NCBI GenBank assembly: GCA_014841595.1
Contig: JACYUE010000001.1
Coordinates: forward strand, 1,352,996-1,416,995
Length of the DNA: 64,000 nt
From: Oxalobacteraceae sp. CFBP 8761
Lineage (GTDB): Bacteria > Pseudomonadota > Gammaproteobacteria > Burkholderiales > Burkholderiaceae_D
Reading direction: 5' to 3'
This document shows positions 17,833 to 27,420 of this stretch, one piece after another (the stretch's first letter is position 1; each line of letters opens with the position of its first letter). Under the pieces are notes generated by a model, which did no database searches, was not told where the DNA came from, and saw only the letters and a program-made list of their open reading frames with translations. The position numbers and the translations under genes are program-made.

Positions 17833-18689
17833 GCGCCGTGCATGAACCACCGATCCGGCCCGAATACGTCGCGCCACAGCGTGCAGCGCCCGCGCCTGCC
17901 CTGGTCAGCACCGGGCCGGTCAACCGCTGGGGCTGGCTGAGCAAGCCCGCGATCCTGCTGGCGCTGAGCATCCTGTGGGAGTTGCTCGCGCGCTGGGTCG
18001 ACAACGATTTACTGTTGCCGGGCGCGCTGCAGACGGCTCGCGCATTTGTCGACGGCATCGCGTCTGGCGAACTGATCGGTTATGTGACGGTATCGCTGAC
18101 CATCCTCGTGCAGGGATTCCTGTTGGGCGTGGCCATCGCGTTCCTGTTGACCTGGCTGGCCGTGTCGAACCGCTTCGGGCGCGAGTTGATCGACACGTTG
18201 ACGTCGATGTTCAACCCGCTGCCGGCCATCGCGTTGCTGCCGCTGGCGCTGCTGTGGTTCGGCCTGGGCAAGGGCAGCCTGCTGATGGTGCTGGTCCATT
18301 CGGTCGTGTGGCCGCTGACGCTCAATGCCAGCGCGGGCTTTCGCGCCGTGCCCGAGACGCTGCGCATGGCCGGGCGTAACTATGGCCTGGGCGGCCTACG
18401 CATGGTGCTGCAGATCCTGGTGCCGGCGGCGCTGCCGTCGATTCTGTCAGGCCTGAAGATCGGCTGGGCCTTTGCCTGGCGCACGCTGATCGCGGCGGAG
18501 CTGGTTTTTGGCAGCACGTCGGGGCAGGGCGGCCTGGGCTGGTACATCTTCCAGAACCGCAACGAGCTGTTCACCGATAAAGTGTTCGCGGGCCTGGCCA
18601 CGGTGATCCTGATTGGCCTGGCGATCGAGCGCTGCGTGTTTCAGACGCTGGAGCGCGTGACGGTGCGGCGCTGGGGCATGCAGCGCTGA
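17829..18689 (+). CDS. ABC transporter permease (sulfonate/taurine type)
   Basis: 286-residue inner-membrane protein with about six helices. A cytoplasmic N-terminus of about 40 residues precedes the first helix (KPAILLALSILWELLARWV). The EAA loop that contacts the ATPase is visible as VPETLRMAGRNYGLGG near 178-193, matching the TauC/SsuC family. It completes the dioxygenase-importer operon and runs convergently towards the CheW gene 18 bases away; no terminator is visible in that gap. Confidence 0.92.
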   Translation: MSAVHEPPIRPEYVAPQRAAPAPALVSTGPVNRWGWLSKPAILLALSILWELLARWVDNDLLLPGALQTARAFVDGIASGELIGYVTVSLTILVQGFLLGVAIAFLLTWLAVSNRFGRELIDTLTSMFNPLPAIALLPLALLWFGLGKGSLLMVLVHSVVWPLTLNASAGFRAVPETLRMAGRNYGLGGLRMVLQILVPAALPSILSGLKIGWAFAWRTLIAAELVFGSTSGQGGLGWYIFQNRNELFTDKVFAGLATVILIGLAIERCVFQTLERVTVRRWGMQR

Positions 18690-18707
18690 AACGCAAGGCT
18701 GCCTGGC

Positions 18708-20030
18708 TCAGTTCGCCGCCTGCGGTGCGCCCAGTGACGCAATCCGGTAAGTGGCTTTCTGTCCGCCGTCGTCGGTCATGATGAACTCGGTGCCGTCAGC
18801 GCCCATGTTGAACATGCGGCCGGCCCCCGCAGGAATCAGGGACTGCACGCTGCGCACGACGTGACCGGCCAGCCCCTGCGCGCCCTGCGCCACCAGCACC
18901 GTGCCATCCGCGCCTGGCGCATCCCCGCGCAGGTCGATCAGCGGGATGGCCGCGCCATGCCAGGCCATCGTCGTGCCGTGCGGTGCGTCCAGCGGCACGA
19001 TCTGTTCGATCGCCGCGAGCGGCAGCGCCTGCAGGCCGGCGGCATCGAACACGACATAGGCTTCGGCATTGCCGGTGCCGGTGCCGGCGGACGCGGTGGA
19101 CGTGACGCTGTCGCCGCGCGCCAGCGCCGCCTCGGGATGCCGCGCCAGCAGGCGCGCGACATCGACCAGCAGCACCGTTGCGCCGCTGGCATCGATCACA
19201 TTCTCGCCAACCCCGTCCGTGCTGGGTACGCCAGGACCGAATTCTTCGAGCCGCAGAACGGCCTGCACCGGCACGCCAAGCATCAGGTCGGCCTGCTGCA
19301 GCACGGCGAGCAGGGGCGCAGCAGCGACGCGCGTGTCGACGCCAGGCGCCTGGAACAGCGCTGTGCTGGCAATCAGCGCGAGCTGGTTGTCGTTCCAGCG
19401 GCACCAGGCGCTGCTGCCGATGTGCGTCAGCGGGGGCAAGGCCAGCACTTCGGCCAGCGCGGCCGGCGGCACGCCGATCAGGCCGTGGCCAGTGTCGAGC
19501 AGCGCGTAGCAGGTGCGTTGCAGCGTGTCGGCCACGGGCGGGGCAACGGACGCAGCGGCCGTGGTGGCCGCCGGGTCCGTGCTCCAGCACAGCGCCAGAT
19601 CGGTCAGCCGGGTCACTTCCAGCAGGCTTAGAAGCACGCCGTTCCCGACCGGCACGGCGCTATGAAACACATCGTTCGGATCGTCGCCGTGATGCAGGCG
19701 CTGCAGCGCCGCTGCCTCGACCTCGACCAGTTCCTCGAGCGCATCGACGCGCAGGCCGACCGTGCGGTCCCCGTCGCGCAGCAACAGCAGTTGCGGGACG
19801 GCGCCCGCCGGCGCCGCGCCGACGTCGAGCCAGCGCGCCAGGTCGACCACCGGCACGGCCATGCCGTCGTGGTCGACCATGCCGAGCAGGGCGTGGGTGC
19901 GCAGGGGCAGGCGACCGAGGGTCGCCGGCAGTGGCAGGGCCTGGAGCACGGCCTCGATCCGTACGCCGATCCCGACCTCGCCGATCCGGATGCGCGCCAG
20001 CGTCAGCGGCGCGCTGCAAGTGGCCGGCAC
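18708..20030 (-). CDS. chemotaxis coupling protein with three CheW-like domains
   Basis: 440 residues starting at GTG, 3 bases after the stop of the chemoreceptor gene upstream. Three CheW-like segments are discernible, at about 1-145 (RIGEVGIGVRIEAVLQAL, VDHDGMAVPVVDLARWL), 165-295 and 315-430 (YVVFDAAGLQALPLAAIEQI, IPLIDLRG). CheW couples receptors to the kinase CheA; ordinary CheW has one domain of about 150 residues. A tandem array could bridge several receptors or kinases. Regulation is probably shared with the receptor gene. Confidence 0.85.
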   Translation of the reverse strand: MPATCSAPLTLARIRIGEVGIGVRIEAVLQALPLPATLGRLPLRTHALLGMVDHDGMAVPVVDLARWLDVGAAPAGAVPQLLLLRDGDRTVGLRVDALEELVEVEAAALQRLHHGDDPNDVFHSAVPVGNGVLLSLLEVTRLTDLALCWSTDPAATTAAASVAPPVADTLQRTCYALLDTGHGLIGVPPAALAEVLALPPLTHIGSSAWCRWNDNQLALIASTALFQAPGVDTRVAAAPLLAVLQQADLMLGVPVQAVLRLEEFGPGVPSTDGVGENVIDASGATVLLVDVARLLARHPEAALARGDSVTSTASAGTGTGNAEAYVVFDAAGLQALPLAAIEQIVPLDAPHGTTMAWHGAAIPLIDLRGDAPGADGTVLVAQGAQGLAGHVVRSVQSLIPAGAGRMFNMGADGTEFIMTDDGGQKATYRIASLGAPQAAN

Positions 20031-20033
20031 GGC

Positions 20034-21371
20034 CTAGCGCTCGCGCGCCACTGCCTCGAGCTCGGCCAGCAGGCGTGAAGCGTCGCGGGTGGAGTCGGCC
20101 TGATGGTGGGTGGCACTGCCAATGCCTGCGATCGAACTGCTGGTAGCGGCGACCGACTCGAGGATGCGCTCGAATGCATCTTCCACATCGCCGGCCAGGC
20201 GGGTGCCTTCGTCGACGCGGCTGACTGTCTCGTTGATCAGCTTGGATATTTCGCGCGCCGCCAGTGCCGATTTCTCGGCCAGCTTGCGCACTTCGTTGGC
20301 CACCACCGAAAAGCCGCGCCCATGTTCGCCTGCGCGCGCCGCTTCGATCGCGGCATTAAAGGCCAGCAAGTGGGTCTGGCCGGCGATGCTCGTGATGGTG
20401 TCGATGATTTCGCGCACGTCGCCAGACGACGTCTGGATGGCTTGCATGGCGCCCTTGGAGCGTTCCAGCAGGCGGCTGCCGCTGGCCGCACCTTCCTGGG
20501 TACGCGCGGCCATCGCGGCGGAGTCACGCGCGCCGTCGACGATCGTGGTGATCGAGCGGCCCAGGCCGTCAAGTGCCGTACCGATGGCGTCGATCTTGGT
20601 GCTCACCAGTTCTTCGCGCCGCACCTGGGCCGTCACGTCCATCGCGAACTTGACGACCTTGTATGGTTTGCCGGTGGCATCGAGGATCGGATTGTAGGTG
20701 GCCTGGATCCAGATATCAGCGTCGTGCTTGCCACGGCGCTGGAAGCGTCCCGCCTGGAACCGGCCCTGGCCCAGATCGGCCCAGAAGTGGCGGTATTCGG
20801 CGCTTTTGGCCAGTTCCGGGTCGCAGAACAGCGTGTGGTGGCAGCCGACGATCTCGTCTTCGGTATAACCCATGGTGCGCAAGAAGTTTTCGTTAGCGGA
20901 CAAGACATTGCCGCGCATATCGAATTCAATGACTGCCTGCGAGCGTCCGATCGCGTCGAGCTTGCCGCGCGATTCGGCGGCCAGCAGCTTCTGTTCGGTG
21001 ATGTCGGTGGCGAACTTGACCACCTTGACCGGCTTGCCGTCGGCGTCAAAGATCGGGCTGTAAGTGGCCTGGATCCAGACCGGTGCGCCGTCGCTGCGGA
21101 TACGCTTGAATTCGCCCGTGTGGAACTCGCCCTTGGCCAGGCTGTGCCAGAACATCTTGTATTCGGGCGAGCGCTGATAGGCGGGATCGCAGAACATTGC
21201 GTGCTGGCGCCCGATGACCTGATCCTGCTCGTAACCGAGGGTGAGCAGGAAATTGCGGTTGGCGTGCAGGATGCGGCCTTCGAGATCGAACTCGATCACC
21301 GCCTGTGCGCGGTCGATGGCCGTCATCGCGGCCATGGCCATTTCCTGAAGATTGTCGTGGGGCGCTTGCAT
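20034..21371 (-). CDS. soluble PAS-PAS methyl-accepting chemotaxis protein
   Basis: 445 residues with no membrane helix. Two tandem, clearly related PAS domains lie at about 15-135 and 140-260; each has the string AVIEFD, the motif GYxxDxxxGxxHxxFCDP and the PAC end VVKFAxDxT. The C-terminal part (about 265-445) is the receptor signalling hairpin with the conserved tip around [20 protein letters not shown]. It resembles cytoplasmic redox or aerotaxis receptors; no haem or flavin ligand can be assigned. ATG 21371 is chosen because longer versions add a basic tail without PAS similarity. The triple CheW gene follows. Confidence 0.9.
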   Translation of the reverse strand: MQAPHDNLQEMAMAAMTAIDRAQAVIEFDLEGRILHANRNFLLTLGYEQDQVIGRQHAMFCDPAYQRSPEYKMFWHSLAKGEFHTGEFKRIRSDGAPVWIQATYSPIFDADGKPVKVVKFATDITEQKLLAAESRGKLDAIGRSQAVIEFDMRGNVLSANENFLRTMGYTEDEIVGCHHTLFCDPELAKSAEYRHFWADLGQGRFQAGRFQRRGKHDADIWIQATYNPILDATGKPYKVVKFAMDVTAQVRREELVSTKIDAIGTALDGLGRSITTIVDGARDSAAMAARTQEGAASGSRLLERSKGAMQAIQTSSGDVREIIDTITSIAGQTHLLAFNAAIEAARAGEHGRGFSVVANEVRKLAEKSALAAREISKLINETVSRVDEGTRLAGDVEDAFERILESVAATSSSIAGIGSATHHQADSTRDASRLLAELEAVARER

Positions 21372-21998
21372 AGCTGAATCCGGGGCAGAAGGTGAGCAAA
21401 AAAAACGGCATTTCCGAGGCAATAATCTTAAGCGTTTTTTTCTTTGGGACATGATTTCCATGTAGCAATAGATCAAATTTTACTGCGTTGCGCCCGATTT
21501 ACAACACGTGCGCGCGACTTGCACCAAAAACGAGCGGGTCAGCACCGTGCGCGCTACGACGCAGTGCGGTGCTTTGGCTGCAGCAGCCACCCTGTGAGAG
21601 CGTCCTGCAGCTATTACGCCAACCATGGTCGCACCTTGTCGAAAGACAAAGCTTGACCAGAATGGTGCGGCGCGGTATGGTGTTCCTCACGCTTTGCACC
21701 CTCAAAGCATCAACGTCATGCGGGAGTCGCCCACAACGCCCCGTCCGCCATGGCACGCTTTCATTTGTAGGCAGTTTGCTCCGACCCGTGCCACAAGCGC
21801 GAGAGATGCGTCCAACCGCTACAAACACTCAAGCCTAACGAGTTGCGCCCAGCGTCAATGCGTACGGTCCCTACGGCGACCCGAACCATCGACGTGCACG
21901 CAGAAAGAAGTGGAGCCTGAGGGTTGTAAGCGCAGCACGCATATCGCCAGGAACGAGCATCCGATCAATCAACCCTATGGGTTTTGAAAGGAATGGTT
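21372..21998. other. 627-bp gap between the chemoreceptor and ilvB: no gene supported
   Basis: Short frames here have unconvincing composition and no good ribosome sites. The stretch is less GC-rich than its neighbours. It holds a promoter-like pair at 21653-21681, a roughly 310-base leader in front of ilvB, and a small hairpin AACCC-TAT-GGGTT at 21971-21983 just before the ilvB ribosome site. I found no leader peptide rich in Ile, Leu or Val codons. Confidence 0.6.
21653..21681 (+). promoter_or_regulatory. sigma-70 type promoter, probably for ilvBHC
   Basis: TTGACC (21653-21658) and TATGGT (21676-21681) are 17 bases apart, a good match to the -35/-10 consensus. Transcription would start near 21688 and give an untranslated leader of about 310 bases before ilvB, long enough for an attenuator or small-RNA target. 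Confidence 0.5.
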
Positions 21999-23726
21999 AT
22001 GAGTTTCGATCCAACAGTCCCCATCACGGGCGCTGAAATCGTTGTCCGTTGTCTGGCAGAAGAGGGCGTCAAACACGTCTTCGGTTATCCGGGCGGCGCG
22101 GTTCTGTATATCTACGACGCGATCTTCCAGCAAGATAAATTCCAGCACGTTCTCGTTCGCCACGAACAAGCCGCGGTGCATGCCGCCGACGCCTATTCGC
22201 GCAGCTCGAACACCGTGGGCGTTGCCCTCGTCACGTCCGGTCCGGGCGTCACCAATGCCGTCACCGGCTTGTCGACCGCTTATATGGACTCGGTACCGAT
22301 GGTCGTGATTTCCGGCCAGGTGCCGAGCCACGCGATCGGCCAGGATGCGTTCCAGGAATGCGATACGGTCGGCATCACCCGTCCGGTGGTCAAGCACAAC
22401 TTCCTGGTCAAGGACGTGCGCGATCTGGCGTCAACGATCAAGAAAGCCTTCTTCATCGCCCGCACTGGCCGGCCCGGTCCCGTGCTGGTCGATATTCCAA
22501 AGGACATCACGGTCAACAAATGCCTGTTCGAGTACCCGCGCGAGATCGAGATGCGCTCGTACCGTCCAGTTGACAAGGGCCATGCCGGCCAGATCCGCAA
22601 AGCGGTCGCGCTGCTGCAGAACGCCGAGCGGCCGATGATCTATGCGGGCGGCGGCGTCATCCTGGCCAATGCCTCGAATGAGCTCAACCGCATGGTCGAG
22701 ACGACCGGCTTCCCGATCACGAATACGCTGATGGGCCTGGGCGGGTCGCGTTCGTCCGATCCGCACTTCGTCGGCATGCCGGGCATGCATGGCACGTATG
22801 AAGCGAACATGGCGATGCAGCACTGCGACGTGTTGATCGCCATTGGTGCCCGCTTCGACGACCGCGTGATCGGCAACCCGAAGCACTTCGCTTCGCATCC
22901 GCGCAAGATCATCCATATCGACATCGACCCGTCGTCGATTTCCAAGCGCGTGAAAGTGGATATCCCGATCGTCGGCAACGTCAAGGACGTGCTGATCGAA
23001 CTGCTCTCGCAGCTCGAGGCCGGTACTGGTCACGCGAATGCGCCTGCGCTGCAAAGCTGGTGGAAGCAGATCGCCGAGTGGCGTGGCCGCGACTGTCTGG
23101 CGTATGCAAGCTCGGATACGCTGATCAAGCCGCAGTCCGTGATCCAGCAGCTGCACAAGGTCACCGGTGGCGACGCGTTCATCACGTCCGACGTCGGCCA
23201 GCACCAGATGTGGGCCGCGCAGTACTACCCGTTCGACAAGCCGCGCCGCTGGATCAATTCCGGTGGCCTGGGCACGATGGGCGTGGGCCTGCCATTCGCG
23301 ATGGGCGTGCAGATGGCCAACCCGGATGCCACCGTGGCGTGTGTCACCGGCGAAGGTTCGATCCAGATGTGCATCCAGGAGCTTGCCACCTGCAAGCAAT
23401 ACCACCTGACGCCGAAGATCATCCTGCTCAACAACCGCTTCCTGGGCATGGTCCGCCAGTGGCAGCAGATCGATTACGGCTCGCGCTATTCCGAGTCGTA
23501 CATGGATTCGCTGCCCGACTTCGAAAAGCTGGCCGAGGCCTATGGCCACGTCGGCATGAAGATCGAAAAACCGGGCGATGTCGATGGCGCGCTGCGCGAT
23601 GCATTCGCCATGAAAGACCGCCTGGTATTCATGAACTTCATTACCGACCAGAGTGAAAACGTGTGGCCAATGGTCAAGGCGGGCCGCGGCCTGAACGAAA
23701 TGCTGCTCGGCTCGGAGGACCTGTAA
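21999..23726 (+). CDS. ilvB: acetolactate synthase large subunit
   Basis: Catalytic subunit (575 residues) of the thiamine-diphosphate enzyme that makes acetolactate or acetohydroxybutyrate, the first common step to valine, leucine and isoleucine. The catalytic glutamate is in RHEQAAVHAADAY (about residues 54-66). The thiamine-diphosphate motif begins at GEGSIQMCIQELAT and ends at NNRFLGMVRQWQQ. ATG 21999 is used because GAAAGGA lies 6 bases before it; the ATG at 21993 touches that site directly. The next gene, the regulatory subunit, begins right after the stop. Confidence 0.97.
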   Translation: MSFDPTVPITGAEIVVRCLAEEGVKHVFGYPGGAVLYIYDAIFQQDKFQHVLVRHEQAAVHAADAYSRSSNTVGVALVTSGPGVTNAVTGLSTAYMDSVPMVVISGQVPSHAIGQDAFQECDTVGITRPVVKHNFLVKDVRDLASTIKKAFFIARTGRPGPVLVDIPKDITVNKCLFEYPREIEMRSYRPVDKGHAGQIRKAVALLQNAERPMIYAGGGVILANASNELNRMVETTGFPITNTLMGLGGSRSSDPHFVGMPGMHGTYEANMAMQHCDVLIAIGARFDDRVIGNPKHFASHPRKIIHIDIDPSSISKRVKVDIPIVGNVKDVLIELLSQLEAGTGHANAPALQSWWKQIAEWRGRDCLAYASSDTLIKPQSVIQQLHKVTGGDAFITSDVGQHQMWAAQYYPFDKPRRWINSGGLGTMGVGLPFAMGVQMANPDATVACVTGEGSIQMCIQELATCKQYHLTPKIILLNNRFLGMVRQWQQIDYGSRYSESYMDSLPDFEKLAEAYGHVGMKIEKPGDVDGALRDAFAMKDRLVFMNFITDQSENVWPMVKAGRGLNEMLLGSEDL

Positions 23727-24218
23727 ATGCGCCATATTATTTCTGTCCTGCTGGAGAATGAAGCCGGTGCGCTGTCACGCGTGGTGGGCCTGTTCTCGGC
23801 GCGCGGCTACAACATCGAAACGCTGACCGTGGCGCCGACCGAAGACGCAACGCTGTCGCGCATGACGATCGTCACGTCCGGCTCGGACGACATCATCGAG
23901 CAGATCACGAAGCACCTGAACCGCCTGATCGAGGTGGTCAAGGTGGTCGACCTGACCGAAGGTCAGCACATCGAGCGCGAGCTCATGCTGATCAAGGTAC
24001 GGGCGGTTGGCAAGGAGCGCGAAGAAATGAAGCGCACCGCCGATATCTTCCGTGGCCGCGTCATCGACGTCACCGAAAAGACCTACACGATCGAGCTGAC
24101 CGGCGCCAAATCGAAACTGGATGCCTTCATCGACGCCATCGACCGCGCCTCGATCCTCGAGACGGTGCGCACTGGCGGCTCGGGCATCGGCCGCGGCGAA
24201 CGCATTCTGAAAGTTTGA
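23727..24218 (+). CDS. ilvH: acetolactate synthase small (regulatory) subunit
   Basis: 163-residue regulatory subunit. The N-terminal ACT domain (about 1-75: MRHIISVLLENEAGALSRVVGLF without its last residues, GYNIETLTVAPTED) binds valine for feedback control. The C-terminal ALS_ss domain follows (AVGKEREEMKRTADIF). The ATG follows the ilvB stop with no gap, ensuring balanced subunit synthesis. The length is normal for IlvH/IlvN. Confidence 0.97.
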   Translation: MRHIISVLLENEAGALSRVVGLFSARGYNIETLTVAPTEDATLSRMTIVTSGSDDIIEQITKHLNRLIEVVKVVDLTEGQHIERELMLIKVRAVGKEREEMKRTADIFRGRVIDVTEKTYTIELTGAKSKLDAFIDAIDRASILETVRTGGSGIGRGERILKV

Positions 24219-24253
24219 GCAACGCTCAACATTACACAATTCAAATTCAATAA

Positions 24254-25282
<1,029 letters not shown>

Positions 25283-25301
25283 GTTCGCGCTAGTGGACAG
25301 G

Positions 25302-25326
25302 AACGGCGCCTTCGGGCGCCGTTTTT
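25302..25326 (+). terminator. rho-independent terminator after ilvC
   Basis: A perfect 9-bp stem, AACGGCGCC (25302-25310) with GGCGCCGTT (25315-25323), is closed by a TTCG tetraloop and runs into a T-run ending at 25326. It ends the ilvBHC transcript. Confidence 0.93.
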
Positions 25327-25463
25327 CATGGGGCGCCGGTTGTTACAAACCACGTCAAAAGCTACTCATTTGCAACTGTCCATTACAAATTACCGATGTT
25401 TTCCCTGTGCACGGTATCGTATAACTACGCCGGACATACGTCGCAACCCACAGGAGAACAAGA

Positions 25464-26234
25464 ATGGCATTCACCAAATCCCTCGTCGCCGCCGCCCTCG
25501 TGCTGGCCTTCAGCGCTGCCCAGGCGCAGACCGCGCCGTCGACTGCGACCACCGGCACCATGGTCATCGTTCCCGCCTTCGGCGAAGTCAAGCACGCCAA
25601 TGACGAAGCGACGATCACGTTCGCCGTCGAAGAACACGACAAGGACAAGAACGCCGCCGCCGACCGCGTCAACCGCAAGATGAAAGAGGGCACCGAGATC
25701 GTGCGCCGCGCCGATCCGAAAGCCGAACTGAAAACCCAGGGCTACTACACGTACCCGGTGTACCCGGAAGTACAGCCACAGCCGGTCGGGCGCGTGGTTG
25801 CGCCGGTCAAGCCGGTGCCGATCGCCTGGCGCGTCGGCCAGTACCTGGAAGTCAAGACCACGAACCTGGCCGCACTGCCGAAAACGGCCGCTGCCGCGCA
25901 GAAGGTCTTGCAGATCAATAACATCAACTTCGGCCTGACCCCGGCGACCGAAAAGCGCCTCGATGACCAGCGCATCGCCGCCACGTACCAGAACCTGAAC
26001 GAGCGCATCGTCTCGATCGCCAAGGCAATGGGCCGCCAGCCGGGCGACGCCGTGCTCGATACGGTCGACTTCGAAGGCTCGGGCAATTATGCGGGCGACG
26101 CGCAAGGTGCGCCGGCCATGATGATGCGCTCGAGCGCCAAGCGCGAGATGGATGACGGCGTGGCCGAACCGAGCTTCGAGCCAGGCGAAACCACGCTGCA
26201 GATGCGCCTGGTGGGCAAGGTCAAGTTCAAGTAA
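25464..26234 (+). CDS. SIMPL domain (DUF541) periplasmic protein
   Basis: 256 residues with a signal peptide (SLVAAALVLAFSAAQAQ, cleaved near residue 22). The mature part has the SIMPL pattern: an N-terminal strand with GEVKHANDEATITFAVE, then a pair of Tyr/Pro-rich strands (GYYTYPVYPEV) and the KVLQINNINFGLTPATE motif. Members are periplasmic or outer-membrane-associated, with poorly defined roles, some linked to oxidative stress. The transposon downstream inserted exactly in this gene's stop codon: the stop is now TAA, while the flank on the far side shows it was TAG before insertion. The protein is unchanged. Confidence 0.88.
   Translation: MAFTKSLVAAALVLAFSAAQAQTAPSTATTGTMVIVPAFGEVKHANDEATITFAVEEHDKDKNAAADRVNRKMKEGTEIVRRADPKAELKTQGYYTYPVYPEVQPQPVGRVVAPVKPVPIAWRVGQYLEVKTTNLAALPKTAAAAQKVLQINNINFGLTPATEKRLDDQRIAATYQNLNERIVSIAKAMGRQPGDAVLDTVDFEGSGNYAGDAQGAPAMMMRSSAKREMDDGVAEPSFEPGETTLQMRLVGKVKFK
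26226..26233. repeat. left target-site duplication of the IS element
   Basis: TTCAAGTA, identical to 27304-27311. It covers the last two sense codons and the first two bases of the SIMPL stop codon. Confidence 0.85.
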
Positions 26235-27303
26235 GGCGCAGTCAGCGTCGTCTGTTGATGACGCCGATTGCGATGCAAAACAATTGTTCTGCTGAACTGA
26301 CCCTCCCGCCATCCAGTGCCCAGCGCCACCCCAGGTAGTTGGGCAAATAGCGCGATGCCACCCCGCGAAAGCCCAGTAGCCAGGCCTTGAAGCGTCCGTG
26401 GTACGCGTTCACGTTCTGTACGTGGATGGCGCGGCTACCCGAATGCCTGACGCGCACGCCAGCGCGCAAATTGACTGTCTCGTGCGCAATCCTGTGCTTG
26501 CGTGCAAAGGCCCGGTAGGCGGCGTGGCTGTCGCTGACCAAGAGTGCCTGCGGATCAAGTCTGGGCAGCAAATCGCTTTCGAGTTGCGCGGCCGTCAGTG
26601 CGCCACGGCCAGTGACGGCATCGATGGTGCGGCCATTCCGGTCGCGCGCCACCAGGATGCAATCGAGGTGGCGGGAAATGCCACGTTTGGGGGCGCGGCC
26701 GCCCCTTCGGCGTGGCGGCCGGTCAAGGGTGCGTGATCCTTTTTGCGATTCGAGCAGGAATGTCTCATCGGCCTCCACGATGCCATTGAGCGATAGAGGC
26801 CGGTCGAGCTTGACCCAATCGAGAAAGCGGTGGCGCCACCGGAATGCCGTGTTGCGGTGCACGCCGATCCGGTCTGCGCCCTTGCGTACGGACAGAGAAT
26901 CGAGCAACACCTGCGAATACGCGAGCCATTTGGCCTTGTGCCTGAGTCGCGCCAGCGGCGTGCCGCTCAGGTCGTTGAAAGTACGGCCACAGGCGCAGCA
27001 GCGAAAGCGCTGCAGGTCGTTGGCGTATCCGTGTCGATTGCAGCGTTCGTTGCCACAGCTGGGGCAGCAGCGCGCTGGCGCTCTGGCCTGCGCGATCAGC
27101 GCGACCACCTGGTCGAGGCCGGCTGCGGGATGCAGGGCATCGAGCACTTGGCGGCGCTGTGGCTGATTCAGCGCTGACAACCTGGCAAACCAGTTCTTGA
27201 AACGGGGCGCTTTCATGAGCGATTCCTGACGCTGGGGACCGGTGTTGGACCACGAAACCGCTCATCAGTTCACCGCTTGGCTCTATTTAACGTTGACTGC
27301 GCC
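26234..27303. mobile_element. complete IS1595-type insertion sequence, about 1.07 kb
   Basis: The ends are inverted repeats: GGCGCAGTCAGCGT at 26235-26248 and, read from the right end at 27303, GGCGCAGTCAACGT, matching at 13 of 14 positions. An 8-bp direct repeat TTCAAGTA flanks the element at 26226-26233 and 27304-27311. The single gene inside is an intact transposase on the minus strand. Strict duplication boundaries place the left end at 26234, one base outside the repeat. Identical flanks and an undamaged gene suggest a fairly recent insertion. Confidence 0.88.
26242..27216 (-). CDS. IS1595 family transposase
   Basis: 324 residues. A zinc-ribbon lies near 50-80 (CCPSCGNERC and FRCCACGRTF, two CxxC pairs). 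It is followed by a helix-turn-helix (KGADRIGVHRNTAFRWRHRF) and a DDE-type catalytic domain of the ISXO2/IS1595 sort, with GIVEADETFLLES, LLVSDSHAAY and a C-terminal HVQNVNAYHGRFKAWL. This order is the standard one for IS1595 elements. The frame is intact from ATG to stop and fills almost the whole element. Confidence 0.93.
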   Translation of the reverse strand: MKAPRFKNWFARLSALNQPQRRQVLDALHPAAGLDQVVALIAQARAPARCCPSCGNERCNRHGYANDLQRFRCCACGRTFNDLSGTPLARLRHKAKWLAYSQVLLDSLSVRKGADRIGVHRNTAFRWRHRFLDWVKLDRPLSLNGIVEADETFLLESQKGSRTLDRPPRRRGGRAPKRGISRHLDCILVARDRNGRTIDAVTGRGALTAAQLESDLLPRLDPQALLVSDSHAAYRAFARKHRIAHETVNLRAGVRVRHSGSRAIHVQNVNAYHGRFKAWLLGFRGVASRYLPNYLGWRWALDGGRVSSAEQLFCIAIGVINRRR

Positions 27304-27311
27304 TTCAAGTA
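27304..27311. repeat. right target-site duplication of the IS element
   Basis: TTCAAGTA, the copy of 26226-26233. It is followed by G, so the undisrupted sequence read TTC AAG TAG, giving the original stop codon of the SIMPL gene. Confidence 0.85.
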
Positions 27312-27334
27312 GGCGCCATGCAATTGCCAGCTGG

Positions 27335-27376
27335 GTTAGCGTAGTGTTTCGCTAACACGGGTCCCGCCTCTATAAT
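27335..27376 (+). promoter_or_regulatory. pssA promoter with overlapping inverted repeat
   Basis: TATAAT, a perfect -10, is at 27371-27376. Just upstream, arms GTTAGCG (27335-27341) and CGCTAAC (27350-27356) flank an 8-base spacer and cover the place of the -35, where only a weak match (TTCGCT) is seen. The dyad could be an operator for the phosphatidylserine synthase gene, or a hairpin ending transcripts from the left, though there is no T-run. Confidence 0.55.
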
Positions 27377-27420
27377 GGCTGGGAACAGTCGCTCGGCGGC
27401 TCACTTGAATACGATTGCTT

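Noticed and set aside
21488..21838. A 116-codon frame in the ilvB leader as a gene or leader peptide
   Set aside because: No ribosome site, biased composition without a domain, and no run of Ile, Leu or Val codons.
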